A stretch of DNA of 64,000 nt from Saprospiraceae bacterium (GTDB lineage: Bacteria; Bacteroidota; Bacteroidia; Chitinophagales; Saprospiraceae), in NCBI GenBank assembly GCA_020848995.1, contig JADLHA010000044.1:62001-126000 (forward strand), read 5' to 3'. The notes under the pieces are model-generated. The model saw only the letters and a list, made by a program, of their open reading frames with translations, ran no database searches and was not told the origin of the DNA. Numbering within the stretch: position 1 is the first letter of the stretch; each line of letters starts with the position of its first letter. Positions 17,536-25,585 of this stretch are shown here, piece after piece. Position numbers and translations under genes: made by a program.

Positions 17536-19134
17536 ATGAAACGTCGCAAATTCATCCAATCCGCAACTGCGGGACTTGTGGTGCCCACCGTTGTGGGTGG
17601 TTTTTCTGCAAAGGCCTATGCTGAATCCCCATTGCTCAACGCGCTGCTGCAACCCGGAACCGACACGGACCACGTCCTCGTTGTCATATACCTCAACGGT
17701 GGCAACGACGGACTCAACACCCTGGTTCCGCTCGACCAGTACGATCATTACGTGCGGGCAAGGCCTACGGTGCACCTTCCGCTTGCGGGCTTACTGCCGC
17801 TCAACGGATACGGATCGCTCGCCTTTCACCCCAGGCTCGGCGGCTTTCAGCAACTCTTCAACGAGGGTAAACTCACCGTCGTACAGTCCGTGGGTTATGC
17901 GAAACCCGATTTTTCACATTTCCGCTCGACCGACATCTGGGCAAGCGGTTCAGATTCCGATGAAGTGCTGGCGACCGGATGGCTGGGTCGCTACCTGGAT
18001 TCTGAATTCCCGGGATTTCCCGCAGGGTATCCCAATGCGCAGAACCCCGACCCTCTGGCCCTGCAAATTGGTTCAAATCTTCCACTCCTGTTCCAGGGCC
18101 CCGCTGCGCAAATGGCCATGAACCTATCCAACCCGGATATTTTTGGCGCCTGGCCCTCGGGAATTGACGATCCGGCTCCCAACAACCCTTATGGTAAGGA
18201 ACTGCAGTTCATTCGCACGATCAACCGGCAGTCAGCAACTTATGCGGATGCCGTACTTTCGGCCTTTTTCAAAGGCAATAACCTGGTAAGCTATCCGACC
18301 GGCAATTACCTGGCCGACGTGATGAAGGCCATCGCCCGCTTGATCAAGGGAGGGTTGAAGACGCGGCTGTACCTCGTCAGCGTAGGCGGATTTGACACCC
18401 ATTCCGATCAGATCCTGGCTCAGGATAAAAAGGCAGAGGGGACCCACGGGAACTTGCTGAACATGCTGGGCGATGCCACTTTTGCTTTCCAGCGCGACCT
18501 GGAGGCCATGAAACTCGACGACCGGGTTATGGGAATGACCTTTAGCGAATTTGGCCGCAGGATCCGCGACAACGCCAGCGGCGGAAACGGGGCGGGGGGA
18601 ACAGACCACGGAGCGGCTGCTCCAATGTTCCTTTTTGGTAAGAACGCCATCTCCGGTGTCCTGGGCTCCAACCCGGTCATTCCAGCAAACGTAAGCGTGA
18701 ACGACAACCTGCCAATGCAATACGATTTTCGCTCCGTTTACACATCGGTACTGCAGCAGTGGTTATGCGTCCGGCAACCTGCCCTACAGTCAATCCTGCT
18801 GCGCGACTACCAATCACTTCCACTGGTGAAGGACGGAGGATGCGTAACGAACGTTCGTGAGTTAGGTTCCGGCGGCAAAAAGATCGACCTGCGAATCCTG
18901 ACCAACCCCATGGTCGATCGAACGGAAGTTGACATGGTCAGTACGGGAGGACGCGCACTGCTCCAGCTTTTTGGCCCGATGGGTTCGGCAATCAAAACGC
19001 TGTACCGGGGGTCCCTGTCTGCAGGTAGTCACCGGGTGTCTTTCGAATCCGAAGCATTTCCTCCCGGGAATTACTACCTGAGATTTCAGCAGCAGTCGGA
19101 TCAGGTGATCCGCCACCTGGTCATCGTCCGCTAA
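17536..19134 (+). CDS. DUF1501 family protein with a possible T9SS sorting tail
   Basis: A 532-residue exported protein. The N-terminus KRRKFIQSATAGLVVPTVVGGF is a Tat-like leader of the kind usual in DUF1501. The core has YLNGGNDGLNTLVPL near 60, SVGGFDTHSDQ near 290 and TFSEFGRRIRDNASGGNGAGGTDHG near 345-370, which puts it in the alkaline-phosphatase-like/sulfatase-like fold group. After about residue 445 there is a short beta-rich tail ending FPPGNYYLRFQQQSDQVIRHLVIVR. This resembles a type A T9SS C-terminal domain and implies surface delivery. It follows the DUF1800 gene by 49 bases. Substrate is unknown. Confidence 0.87.
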   Translation: MKRRKFIQSATAGLVVPTVVGGFSAKAYAESPLLNALLQPGTDTDHVLVVIYLNGGNDGLNTLVPLDQYDHYVRARPTVHLPLAGLLPLNGYGSLAFHPRLGGFQQLFNEGKLTVVQSVGYAKPDFSHFRSTDIWASGSDSDEVLATGWLGRYLDSEFPGFPAGYPNAQNPDPLALQIGSNLPLLFQGPAAQMAMNLSNPDIFGAWPSGIDDPAPNNPYGKELQFIRTINRQSATYADAVLSAFFKGNNLVSYPTGNYLADVMKAIARLIKGGLKTRLYLVSVGGFDTHSDQILAQDKKAEGTHGNLLNMLGDATFAFQRDLEAMKLDDRVMGMTFSEFGRRIRDNASGGNGAGGTDHGAAAPMFLFGKNAISGVLGSNPVIPANVSVNDNLPMQYDFRSVYTSVLQQWLCVRQPALQSILLRDYQSLPLVKDGGCVTNVRELGSGGKKIDLRILTNPMVDRTEVDMVSTGGRALLQLFGPMGSAIKTLYRGSLSAGSHRVSFESEAFPPGNYYLRFQQQSDQVIRHLVIVR

Positions 19135-19168
19135 GCCAAGCTCAGTCCGGGCAATTCCCGGCAGACGC

Positions 19169-20758
19169 TCAATCTAGGTTCAGCACAAAGTCTTTTGGGC
19201 AGCTGATCCGGTATTTCAGCGCCAGTTTGCGGTCTTCTTTGGGTGACAAACGGAGGGTCCACCGCAGTTTTCCGGTTGTGGCATCCAAATGAGCACCGCT
19301 GATGTCGTCTGTCTTCACTTCGATTTCCTTTTGTGTGGACAGCGGCAACTGGTCTTCAACGATGATGTCGATTGGTGCCTGCTTGTTGTTCTTGATGCCG
19401 ATCTCGTACCCCATCGCAATTTCTTTTTTATCGGAGAGAAATTTGTTCTTTGAAAAGTCTTTGATTTTCGTTCGGAGCAAAACGACATTCTTATCGCGCC
19501 CGAGAGAAAGGCGCAAAAAATCCTGGATGGTACGCGTATCGATGTAAACCTGACCCTGATAGGTTCCCTCGAAGAACAGCTGGGCTTCGCCGTTCAGCAA
19601 TTCCAGGTCTTCCCAATCATGGATCTCCGCGGTAAGGAAAGCATCCGGATCGAGCTTGGGAACAGCCATGTAAATGTACTTAGCCGCAACGCTGGCCTTT
19701 TTAATGGCGACGTGAAAGGGTTTGTTGTTAGAAAGCACCGTATAAGGCAGGTCGATCGAGTAAATTCTGGAGGTGACTTGTTCTCTGGACGCGACGAGGT
19801 CTGCAACCCCATCGTTATCTTCTGCCATTGGGGCAGCCGCGACCTGATTTTGAATGTTGGCCCTGGTCATTGCCCGTTTTTGATCGTAAACAACAGGGGG
19901 TTGGTGGCGCAGGTACCAGGGTTGCAGAATTGGACGGTCGCCGCGAACCGTGGGATTCGCCGTTGAAAGTTGTAAGCGGACATTCTTCCAATCTTCCCCG
20001 GAATTTTGGTACACGCTGGCTTTGTAGGAAAGTTCGAGCGGAGACTGGATATCCCGCACGTGGATGTCGTAGCGCATTTCCCAGCTGGCATCCCAAACGA
20101 AATAGCTCAATTCAAAAACGGAGTTGCCCGATGATGCAGCCTTCGCCTGAATCACCAGTTCGCTGCTCGGTTTTGGCTGTTCACTGCTGAGCTCCGCGAT
20201 CTGCCGGTTCAGGGTTTCGATTTCCTCATGAAGTTTCTTATCCTTTTTTTCGAGATCGTAGATTTTGGGAAGGATCTCCTGCAGGCGTGACCTCTGGTAA
20301 TCCGAGAGCAGTCGCAGGTCTTCAAGTTTTGCGGTGTTATTGGGGACGGCAACGACCTGCACCTGGTTTTTGGCCAGGATGCTTTTCTCTGCCAGCAGTA
20401 CCTGATGTTGCTGCTGCACCTTGGCCCGGTCGTCTGTCAGTCCGTCTCTTTTGCGGATGAGTTCCGCTGCAGCATCGGCATTGGGTTGGATGTAGTTGAT
20501 TTCGTGTGTTACGCCCATGATGGTGATCCCTTCAGGGGCCCGCAACTGGATGCTGTTGGGATCGATGTTGGTAGCCAGTCCTTTTATCCTGAACTGCTGG
20601 TCGCCTGCAATGGTTCGGGTTTCGAGTTTTCGCTGAACCTGCGCACCTTCTAGAAAGACAGTTACATTGGTAATGTTGGAAGAAAGGATGCTTTGCGAAT
20701 GCACAGCCTCAAGATTGGAAATGATCAAAATGGGGATGAATCGTTTCATGGTCGGCAT
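19169..20758 (-). CDS. DUF4139 (mucoidy inhibitor MuiA-like) exported protein
   Basis: A 529-residue protein with a cleavable-looking signal peptide (MKRFIPILIISNLEAVHSQS). An N-terminal beta module, with VFLEGAQVQRKLETRTIAGDQQFRI, precedes a charged coiled coil near residues 85-180. The C-terminal DUF4139 beta domain contains FELSYFVWDASWEMRYDIHV, ELSYKASVYQNSGEDWKNVRLQLSTA and the final LRWTLRLSPKEDRKLALKYRISCPKD. This architecture is conserved in the MuiA group but no activity is established. The ATG at 20749 is an equally good start. It converges on DUF1501 with a small GC hairpin (CCGGG...CCCGG, 19147-19161) between them. Confidence 0.8.
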   Translation of the reverse strand: MPTMKRFIPILIISNLEAVHSQSILSSNITNVTVFLEGAQVQRKLETRTIAGDQQFRIKGLATNIDPNSIQLRAPEGITIMGVTHEINYIQPNADAAAELIRKRDGLTDDRAKVQQQHQVLLAEKSILAKNQVQVVAVPNNTAKLEDLRLLSDYQRSRLQEILPKIYDLEKKDKKLHEEIETLNRQIAELSSEQPKPSSELVIQAKAASSGNSVFELSYFVWDASWEMRYDIHVRDIQSPLELSYKASVYQNSGEDWKNVRLQLSTANPTVRGDRPILQPWYLRHQPPVVYDQKRAMTRANIQNQVAAAPMAEDNDGVADLVASREQVTSRIYSIDLPYTVLSNNKPFHVAIKKASVAAKYIYMAVPKLDPDAFLTAEIHDWEDLELLNGEAQLFFEGTYQGQVYIDTRTIQDFLRLSLGRDKNVVLLRTKIKDFSKNKFLSDKKEIAMGYEIGIKNNKQAPIDIIVEDQLPLSTQKEIEVKTDDISGAHLDATTGKLRWTLRLSPKEDRKLALKYRISCPKDFVLNLD

Positions 20759-20848
20759 TTTTTAAAAGAACGTCAGGAATCGGTGAATCGTCTCAAACCC
20801 CGCCTTCTTTGGAAATTGCTAACAATTCTTTCCCGGAGGTGCACGGCT

Positions 20849-21754
20849 TTAGAGGAGTGCCGCCCCGATGACCCCGGCGCTATCGCCGAGTTTGGGGCGC
20901 AGAAAAAGGGTTTTCAAATCGTAATTGAAAACATGTGGTTTGGCGACTTCCAGGGCGCGCTCATGCAGCACGTCCAGGTGGCCGAGCCCCCCACCGAGGA
21001 CAACCGCATCCGGATCGATGATGTTGATGACCACGGCAATGGCCTTGCCAAAATAATGGAGCAGCCGGTCGATGGTTTCCCGGGCGGCGGGTTCTCCTTC
21101 CTGGTAACGGGCGTAAATCTCAGGCATGGGTAGGCTCCTGCCCGAAGCGGAAGCATAGAATTTTTCACAGGCGGGGCCCGATAAAAAGGTTTCAACGCAG
21201 CCTCTTTTGCCACAATAACAGGGATCACCGGTGGGATCGAGCACGTTGTGCCCCCACTCCCCGGCAATGCCGTGCTTGCCGTGGAGGACCTTGCCATTCG
21301 CCACCACTCCGGATCCTACCCCGGTACCCATAATGACCCCAAAGACCACTTCCGGCTGTGGAAGCCGTTCGGGTACGACCCCGTGCAGGCATTCTGCAAT
21401 GGCAAAGCAATTGGCATCATTGGCCATGCGGACTTCCATGCCAAAGCGATGCTCGAGGTCTGCTTTCATTTTGCGGCCAACCAGCCCGAGGGTGTTGCTG
21501 TTTTTGATGCACTGGGTATCCTTGTCAATAATACCGGGGGTTCCAATCCCCAGGCGGCCGGGATGCAGCGACGTCTGTTGCTGCAGGGAATTCACCAGCC
21601 GTTCGATCTGGTCGAGTATGTGCTCGTAACCCGAAGCCGCTTCGGTTGGAACGCGCCTACGGTCGAGGATGCGCAACGGCCCACTTACATCGACGACAAC
21701 TCCCTCGATCTTGGTTCCACCGAGGTCAATGCCCCATAATATGTCGTTTTCCAT
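20849..21754 (-). CDS. ROK family sugar kinase (glucokinase-like)
   Basis: A 301-residue sugar kinase that probably phosphorylates glucose, N-acetylglucosamine or N-acetylmannosamine with ATP. The phosphate loop is WGIDLGGTKIEGVVVD near 8-23. Another conserved stretch, IGTPGIID, lies near 70, with the catalytic Asp in ANDANCFA near 115. The ROK zinc motif is CYCGKRGCVETFLSG near 177-191. No DNA-binding domain is present, so this is an enzyme rather than a repressor. It is encoded 9 bases after the stop of the diacylglycerol kinase-like gene, so the two are probably co-transcribed. Confidence 0.9.
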   Translation of the reverse strand: MENDILWGIDLGGTKIEGVVVDVSGPLRILDRRRVPTEAASGYEHILDQIERLVNSLQQQTSLHPGRLGIGTPGIIDKDTQCIKNSNTLGLVGRKMKADLEHRFGMEVRMANDANCFAIAECLHGVVPERLPQPEVVFGVIMGTGVGSGVVANGKVLHGKHGIAGEWGHNVLDPTGDPCYCGKRGCVETFLSGPACEKFYASASGRSLPMPEIYARYQEGEPAARETIDRLLHYFGKAIAVVINIIDPDAVVLGGGLGHLDVLHERALEVAKPHVFNYDLKTLFLRPKLGDSAGVIGAALL

Positions 21755-21763
21755 GCTGCCGGG

Positions 21764-22624
21764 TCAAAAGATGATGCGTATTGCCGAAGGAAGGATCTTT
21801 ATCTGTACCGAATTTTTTTCGCCCCGGTATTCGCCATCGATATGGAAGTGCTGGCTGGAATCGAGCCGGATGTCGAGCTCAGTTTCACGCAAGTACTTGC
21901 TCAAAGGAGAACGCAGGACATTCCGGGAGAAAACCATAAAGATAAGCCCAGGAGCCTGCCAGAAGGTCGGCTTTTGGATGATGAGCACGTCCATGATACC
22001 GTCGCTTACGGAGGCCATCGGCGACACCACGGCGTTGTTGCCGAGTTGAGAGGAGTTGGCGATCTCTACCGACCATACGTCTTCAAAGCGTTTCCCGTTG
22101 ATGGTGAGGCCGAAGGTCTTGCTTTTCGGATGCAAGGTAAAAGCCAGTTTGACGTAATTCCACAAACCTCTTTTGCCACCCAGACCAAAGAACCGGGTCA
22201 CCATTGCGCTGAATCCAAGACCGCAGGTGTTGCAGCAAAACTGATCCCCGACCTGGAGGACGTCGAGTGGGTGGGCCTTCCCCGAAGCTAGCTTTTTAAG
22301 GGCCCCGTCGGGACGCATGGAAATGCCGAGGTGACGGGCGAGCCCGTTTCCGGAACCCGTAGGGATGATGGCCAGACTTGCCTTGCTGCGCAGAATGGCG
22401 GGAAGGAGCTCGCTGACGGTGCCGTCGCCGCCAACGGCAACGAAACAGTGTTCAGCGACGTCGCAGTATCCGGAAAGGATGCTCTTGCTATGGCCAGCGT
22501 ACCGGGTATAGAGGATCTCGTAGCGCTCCGGGTGGAAATGCCTTTGGATGAGGGACTCCCACCTGCGGTGCTTTCTATTGCCCGAATTGGGGTTGATGAT
22601 AAAGACGAAGCGCTCCGGATGCAT
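21764..22624 (-). CDS. Diacylglycerol/sphingosine kinase-like lipid kinase (YegS/DgkB type)
   Basis: A 286-residue lipid kinase. It begins MHPERFVFIINPNSGNRKH, the usual start of the DAGK catalytic domain. AVGGDGTVSELLPAIL near 60-75 and PTGSGNGLARHLGI near 88-101 form the nucleotide-binding core. The C-terminal beta sandwich ends SQHFHIDGEYRGEKNSVQIKI, in which DGE is conserved. It probably phosphorylates diacylglycerol or a related lipid at the membrane face. An in-frame ATG at 22729 would add 35 basic residues with no family match, so I prefer 22624. It is divergent from padR. Confidence 0.85.
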   Translation of the reverse strand: MHPERFVFIINPNSGNRKHRRWESLIQRHFHPERYEILYTRYAGHSKSILSGYCDVAEHCFVAVGGDGTVSELLPAILRSKASLAIIPTGSGNGLARHLGISMRPDGALKKLASGKAHPLDVLQVGDQFCCNTCGLGFSAMVTRFFGLGGKRGLWNYVKLAFTLHPKSKTFGLTINGKRFEDVWSVEIANSSQLGNNAVVSPMASVSDGIMDVLIIQKPTFWQAPGLIFMVFSRNVLRSPLSKYLRETELDIRLDSSQHFHIDGEYRGEKNSVQIKILPSAIRIIF

Positions 22625-22741
22625 GGGAAGGCCAAAAGTACGGGAAATTGCAGATTTGGTCAGGGGTTGCCTGCCCATCGGTAGCGAGGGGGACCTGGTC
22701 CGGAAGACAAGCCGATTCGTCGAAATCATGCATTATTTAGA

Positions 22742-22758
22742 ACTATGTATAGCATAGT
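22742..22758. promoter_or_regulatory. Inverted-repeat operator, probable PadR site
   Basis: ACTATG and CATAGT form perfect six-base arms around a five-base spacer. The site lies directly upstream of the TAAATTTG -7 box (22773-22780) of padR, where a bound repressor would block polymerase. PadR-type sites are often of the ATGT/ACAT dyad form. Autoregulation is therefore likely but inferred. Confidence 0.55.
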
Positions 22759-22772
22759 ACCTGTTTATGTAG

Positions 22773-22780
22773 TAAATTTG
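22773..22780 (+). promoter_or_regulatory. -7 promoter box for padR-pspC
   Basis: TAAATTTG matches the TAnnTTTG -7 element and lies four bases before the padR ATG, so the transcript would have almost no leader or be leaderless. No clear -33 TTTG is visible at the right distance; the operator dyad sits there instead. Confidence 0.5.
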
Positions 22781-22784
22781 CCCC

Positions 22785-23129
22785 ATGATCAACACCGAAA
22801 ATGCCATTGCACAAATGAAAAAGGGGGTGCTGGAGCTCTGCATCCTGAGCATCATCGAACGGGGTGAAGCGTATCCATCGGACATCATCCGCCAGTTGAG
22901 GGATTCCGACCTCATCGTCGTGGAGGGTACACTTTACCCCATATTGAACCGGCTGCGCAGCAGCGGTTACCTGGAGTACCGTTGGAGGGAGTCGACCAGT
23001 GGCCCTCCGCGCAAATACTTTGCCATCACGGATCCGGGCAGGGCTGCCTTGGAAACCCTCCGGCAGAACTGGAGCCAGTTCGTCCATAGCGTCAACCAAT
23101 CCATCCTTAATCAATCAGCACATGAATAA
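22785..23129 (+). CDS. PadR family transcriptional regulator
   Basis: A 114-residue winged-helix repressor of the short PadR subfamily that lacks the long C-terminal domain. It has AQMKKGVLELCILSIIERGEAYPSDI, a recognition region DLIVVEGTLYPILNRLRSSGYL and the wing SGPPRKYFAITDPGRAAL. In many Bacteroidota this type precedes a PspC protein, as here, where the genes overlap by eight bases (23122-23129). It probably senses envelope-related or amphipathic ligands and represses its own operon through the dyad at 22742. Confidence 0.93.
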   Translation: MINTENAIAQMKKGVLELCILSIIERGEAYPSDIIRQLRDSDLIVVEGTLYPILNRLRSSGYLEYRWRESTSGPPRKYFAITDPGRAALETLRQNWSQFVHSVNQSILNQSAHE

Positions 23130-23775
23130 GATCCATTACATCAACGTTGGGGGTTATCCCTTTTCCATCGACGAGGATGCTTATAGCATACTCGACGAGT
23201 ACATGTCATCTCTCGATCGCCACTTCAGCAAGTCTGAGGGACACAACGAGATCATGCAGGATATCGAAGCGCGCATCGCCGAGTTGCTGCAGGAATCCCT
23301 TGGGGGGGAGCGCATTGTGCAGCGTGCGGTGGTCGATAAGGTCGTGGGCATCATGGGTACCCCCGAGCACATCGCCGGATCGGAGGAGGCTGCTCAGGCT
23401 TTTTCATCAGGTTCAGGCGAACAGCGTTATTATACCGGGAAGCGCCTTTACCGGGATCCCTACGACAAAAAGATCGGCGGTGTGTGTTCCGGGATTGCGC
23501 ATTACTTTGGCATCGAAGACCCTACTTGGGTGCGTGTTGCCTTTGTGTTTTTCGGCCTCTGGGGTTTTGGGATCCTCCTCTACCTGATCCTCATGGTCCT
23601 CGTTTCCGAAGCGGTCAGTCCGTCGGAGAGACTGGCCATGAAAGGCAAACCCATCAACATCCAGAACATAGCCGACAAATTCGAAGAGGAATTTGATGAT
23701 TTTTCCGACCGCGTAAGCGAATGGAAAGAGAAATGGTCGCAGAAGAGGCGCCGCAAGAAATACCGCCGTTACTAG
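23122..23775 (+). CDS. PspC domain membrane protein
   Basis: A 217-residue inner-membrane protein. The N-terminal 85 residues (NVGGYPFSIDEDAYSILDEYMSSLDRHF onwards) form a soluble helical module often found with PspC in Bacteroidota. The PspC domain near 110-170 starts KRLYRDPYDKKIGGVCSGIAHYFGI and holds one or two membrane segments (WVRVAFVFFGLWGFGILLYLILMVLV). The tail is highly charged, with an acidic then a basic run. It probably takes part in an envelope-stress response under the PadR protein. A longer reading frame from 22999 runs inside padR and is not used. Confidence 0.9.
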   Translation: MNKIHYINVGGYPFSIDEDAYSILDEYMSSLDRHFSKSEGHNEIMQDIEARIAELLQESLGGERIVQRAVVDKVVGIMGTPEHIAGSEEAAQAFSSGSGEQRYYTGKRLYRDPYDKKIGGVCSGIAHYFGIEDPTWVRVAFVFFGLWGFGILLYLILMVLVSEAVSPSERLAMKGKPINIQNIADKFEEEFDDFSDRVSEWKEKWSQKRRRKKYRRY

Positions 23776-23804
23776 AATTTAAATAATATGGGGAGTTGCC
23801 CAAA

Positions 23805-23822
23805 AACTAACGTATGTTAGTT
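23805..23822. repeat. Palindrome at the 3' ends of pspC and the metal ABC operon
   Basis: AACTAAC and GTTAGTT pair around GTAT. The site overlaps the stop codon of the ABC ATPase, between two convergent genes. It resembles, but is not identical to, the AACGAACGTTCGTT palindromes elsewhere in the window. It may act as a weak bidirectional terminator. Confidence 0.45.
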
Positions 23823-24580
23823 GAAGGAAGTTCGCCATAGTGGCGGCTGCTCATCAGCAGGTTTGAGGGACTGGAATATGTTGCCGAAATATTTTCCTGG
23901 GTGAAGGCAGAGGCCGTTTCGCCACAAGCGATAAGCCTGTGGTTGATGAGGATGACGCGGTCAAAATACCGTTGCACGCTTTCGAGGTCGTGGTGCACCA
24001 CGAGGATGGTCTTGTTTTCAGCAGCGAGTCGCTTGAGAATTCCGATGATGCGCTGTTCAGTTTTTACATCTACCCCAACAAAAGGTTCGTCGAGCAGGTA
24101 AATGTCGGCATGCTGACAAAGGGCCCTTGCCAAAAAAACCCTTTGTTGCTGTCCACCGGAAAGTGCGCCAATCTGACGGCGGGCGAGTTGTGCGATGTCG
24201 AGTTGATCCATTGCATCCGCAATGAGCCGATGGTCTTCGGCGCCGAAGCGTTGGAGAAGCCGTTTATGTGGATACCTGCCCATGGCAACCACGTCGTAAA
24301 CGGTGGCGGGAAAATGCCAGTCCACTTCGTCCTTTTGGGGAACATAGGCAATGCGGGTGACCATTTCACTGGCCGGACTACCGAATACCAGGATCTGACC
24401 GGAGCTGACGGGAGCCTGCTGGAGTATGGCTTTGAACAGGGTCGATTTGCCTGCGCCATTGGGTCCGATCAAACCGTAGATGCATCCTGATTCAATCTGT
24501 AAAAAGATATTGGACAACACGCGCTTGCCTTCGTAGGCTACGGACAATCCGTTGATTGCTATGGGAAAGGGGCCGTTCAT
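23807..24580 (-). CDS. Metal ABC transporter ATP-binding protein (Mn/Zn/Fe type)
   Basis: A 257-residue ATPase of the ZnuC/MntB/TroB class that powers uptake of a transition metal. Walker A is GPNGAGKSTL near 40, Q-loop VPQKDEVDW near 84, signature LSGGQQQRVFLARAL near 141, Walker B DIYLLDEPFVGVD near 163 and H-loop VHHDLE near 197. It overlaps the binding-protein gene by four bases, so the two are co-translated. No permease gene follows. The operon ends at this stop codon and converges on pspC, so the membrane subunit must be encoded elsewhere or be missing. Confidence 0.92.
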   Translation of the reverse strand: MNGPFPIAINGLSVAYEGKRVLSNIFLQIESGCIYGLIGPNGAGKSTLFKAILQQAPVSSGQILVFGSPASEMVTRIAYVPQKDEVDWHFPATVYDVVAMGRYPHKRLLQRFGAEDHRLIADAMDQLDIAQLARRQIGALSGGQQQRVFLARALCQHADIYLLDEPFVGVDVKTEQRIIGILKRLAAENKTILVVHHDLESVQRYFDRVILINHRLIACGETASAFTQENISATYSSPSNLLMSSRHYGELPSTNIR

Positions 24581-25581
24581 CGGTTTGACTTTTTAGCAAG
24601 GAGGAAGATGGCGGCGACCATCATTGCCACCACCAGTCCAACGGCAAAAATCAGCAATCCCCGCGAAGTTTTCGGCCGTTCCTCAGCCTGTACTCGGGTC
24701 TTTGCACCATTACCGGCAAGGGCACCAGCAATCACATCCGTATTGGATCGGAGCATTCCGGTGTACGTCGATGCCGTCGTTCCTTCCTCCCCAAGGGAAT
24801 CGGCAAACAGTTTCCCTCCGATGCGGGTGTTGTTTTCGGCACCGAGCTGTTGCATGAGTTTGGGGTTGATCGTGCTTTCGATGAAAATGGCAGGGATGGC
24901 GCGTTGACGGATCAGCCGGGCAACTTCGAGAAAGCTGCCGGAGGGAACGTCTGCTTCGGTAGATGTGCCCAACAGCGATTTGACCTCCAGGCCATAGCGT
25001 TTTCCATAATAATGAAATGCATCGTGGCTGGTGATCAGCACGCGCTGATCGGGCGCAATGCGATCCAGCGCGGAGCGGATGTATGCATCCATCTTGCGCA
25101 GTTCTTCGAGGTATTTTTGCAGGCGGGTGTGGTAGTGGTCGGCGTGGTCGGGATCCAGTGAGACAAGCGCCCTCGCGATGTGTTGGACATAGACCATTCC
25201 GTTGTTGGGATCCATCCATGCGTGAGGGTCCGTAGCATTTTTAAATTCCGGATTGGAAATGGGTTCGATCCCTTCGGTGAGCAGGACTTGCCGTGCCTGG
25301 CCACCAGCGGACCGGATGAGTTTTTCAAGCCAGCCTTCAAAGGTGAGGCCATTGACCAGGATGAGGTCGGCCCGGTTGACTTTGCGAAGGTCTGAAGGAG
25401 TAGACTCGTAGAGGTGTGGGTCTGAGCCAATGGGAACGATCGTTTCCACTTCGATGAATTCGCCCCCGATGGCGCGTGCCATGTCGGCCCAGATGGAGAC
25501 GGTTGCCAGCACTTGCAGCTTTGAGGCTGCGCTGGAGGTCATGGCGCATGCAGTGAAAAGCAGGATCAAAAATCGCACCAT
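24577..25581 (-). CDS. Metal ABC transporter substrate-binding protein (ZnuA/MntC/TroA family) with C-terminal membrane anchor
   Basis: A 334-residue cluster A-I binding protein. A signal peptide (VRFLILLFTACAMTSSAAS) precedes the first lobe. Metal ligands are the His in IGSDPHLYES near 55, the His in TDPHAWMDPNN near 120 and the His in TSHDAFHYYG near 188, with a likely acidic ligand in the second lobe. Residues about 303-328 form a strong hydrophobic segment (GLLIFAVGLVVAMMVAAIFLL) followed by KKSNR, that is, a C-terminal transmembrane anchor in place of the usual lipid anchor. It lies 4 bases downstream of the DtxR-type regulator, which suggests manganese or iron, but zinc is possible. Confidence 0.88.
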   Translation of the reverse strand: MVRFLILLFTACAMTSSAASKLQVLATVSIWADMARAIGGEFIEVETIVPIGSDPHLYESTPSDLRKVNRADLILVNGLTFEGWLEKLIRSAGGQARQVLLTEGIEPISNPEFKNATDPHAWMDPNNGMVYVQHIARALVSLDPDHADHYHTRLQKYLEELRKMDAYIRSALDRIAPDQRVLITSHDAFHYYGKRYGLEVKSLLGTSTEADVPSGSFLEVARLIRQRAIPAIFIESTINPKLMQQLGAENNTRIGGKLFADSLGEEGTTASTYTGMLRSNTDVIAGALAGNGAKTRVQAEERPKTSRGLLIFAVGLVVAMMVAAIFLLAKKSNR

Positions 25582-25585
25582 GCCA

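Noticed and set aside
18847-18858. ACGAACGTTCGT inside DUF1501 as an operator
   Set aside because: It encodes conserved-frame residues in the middle of the gene, so it was not treated as a regulatory site.
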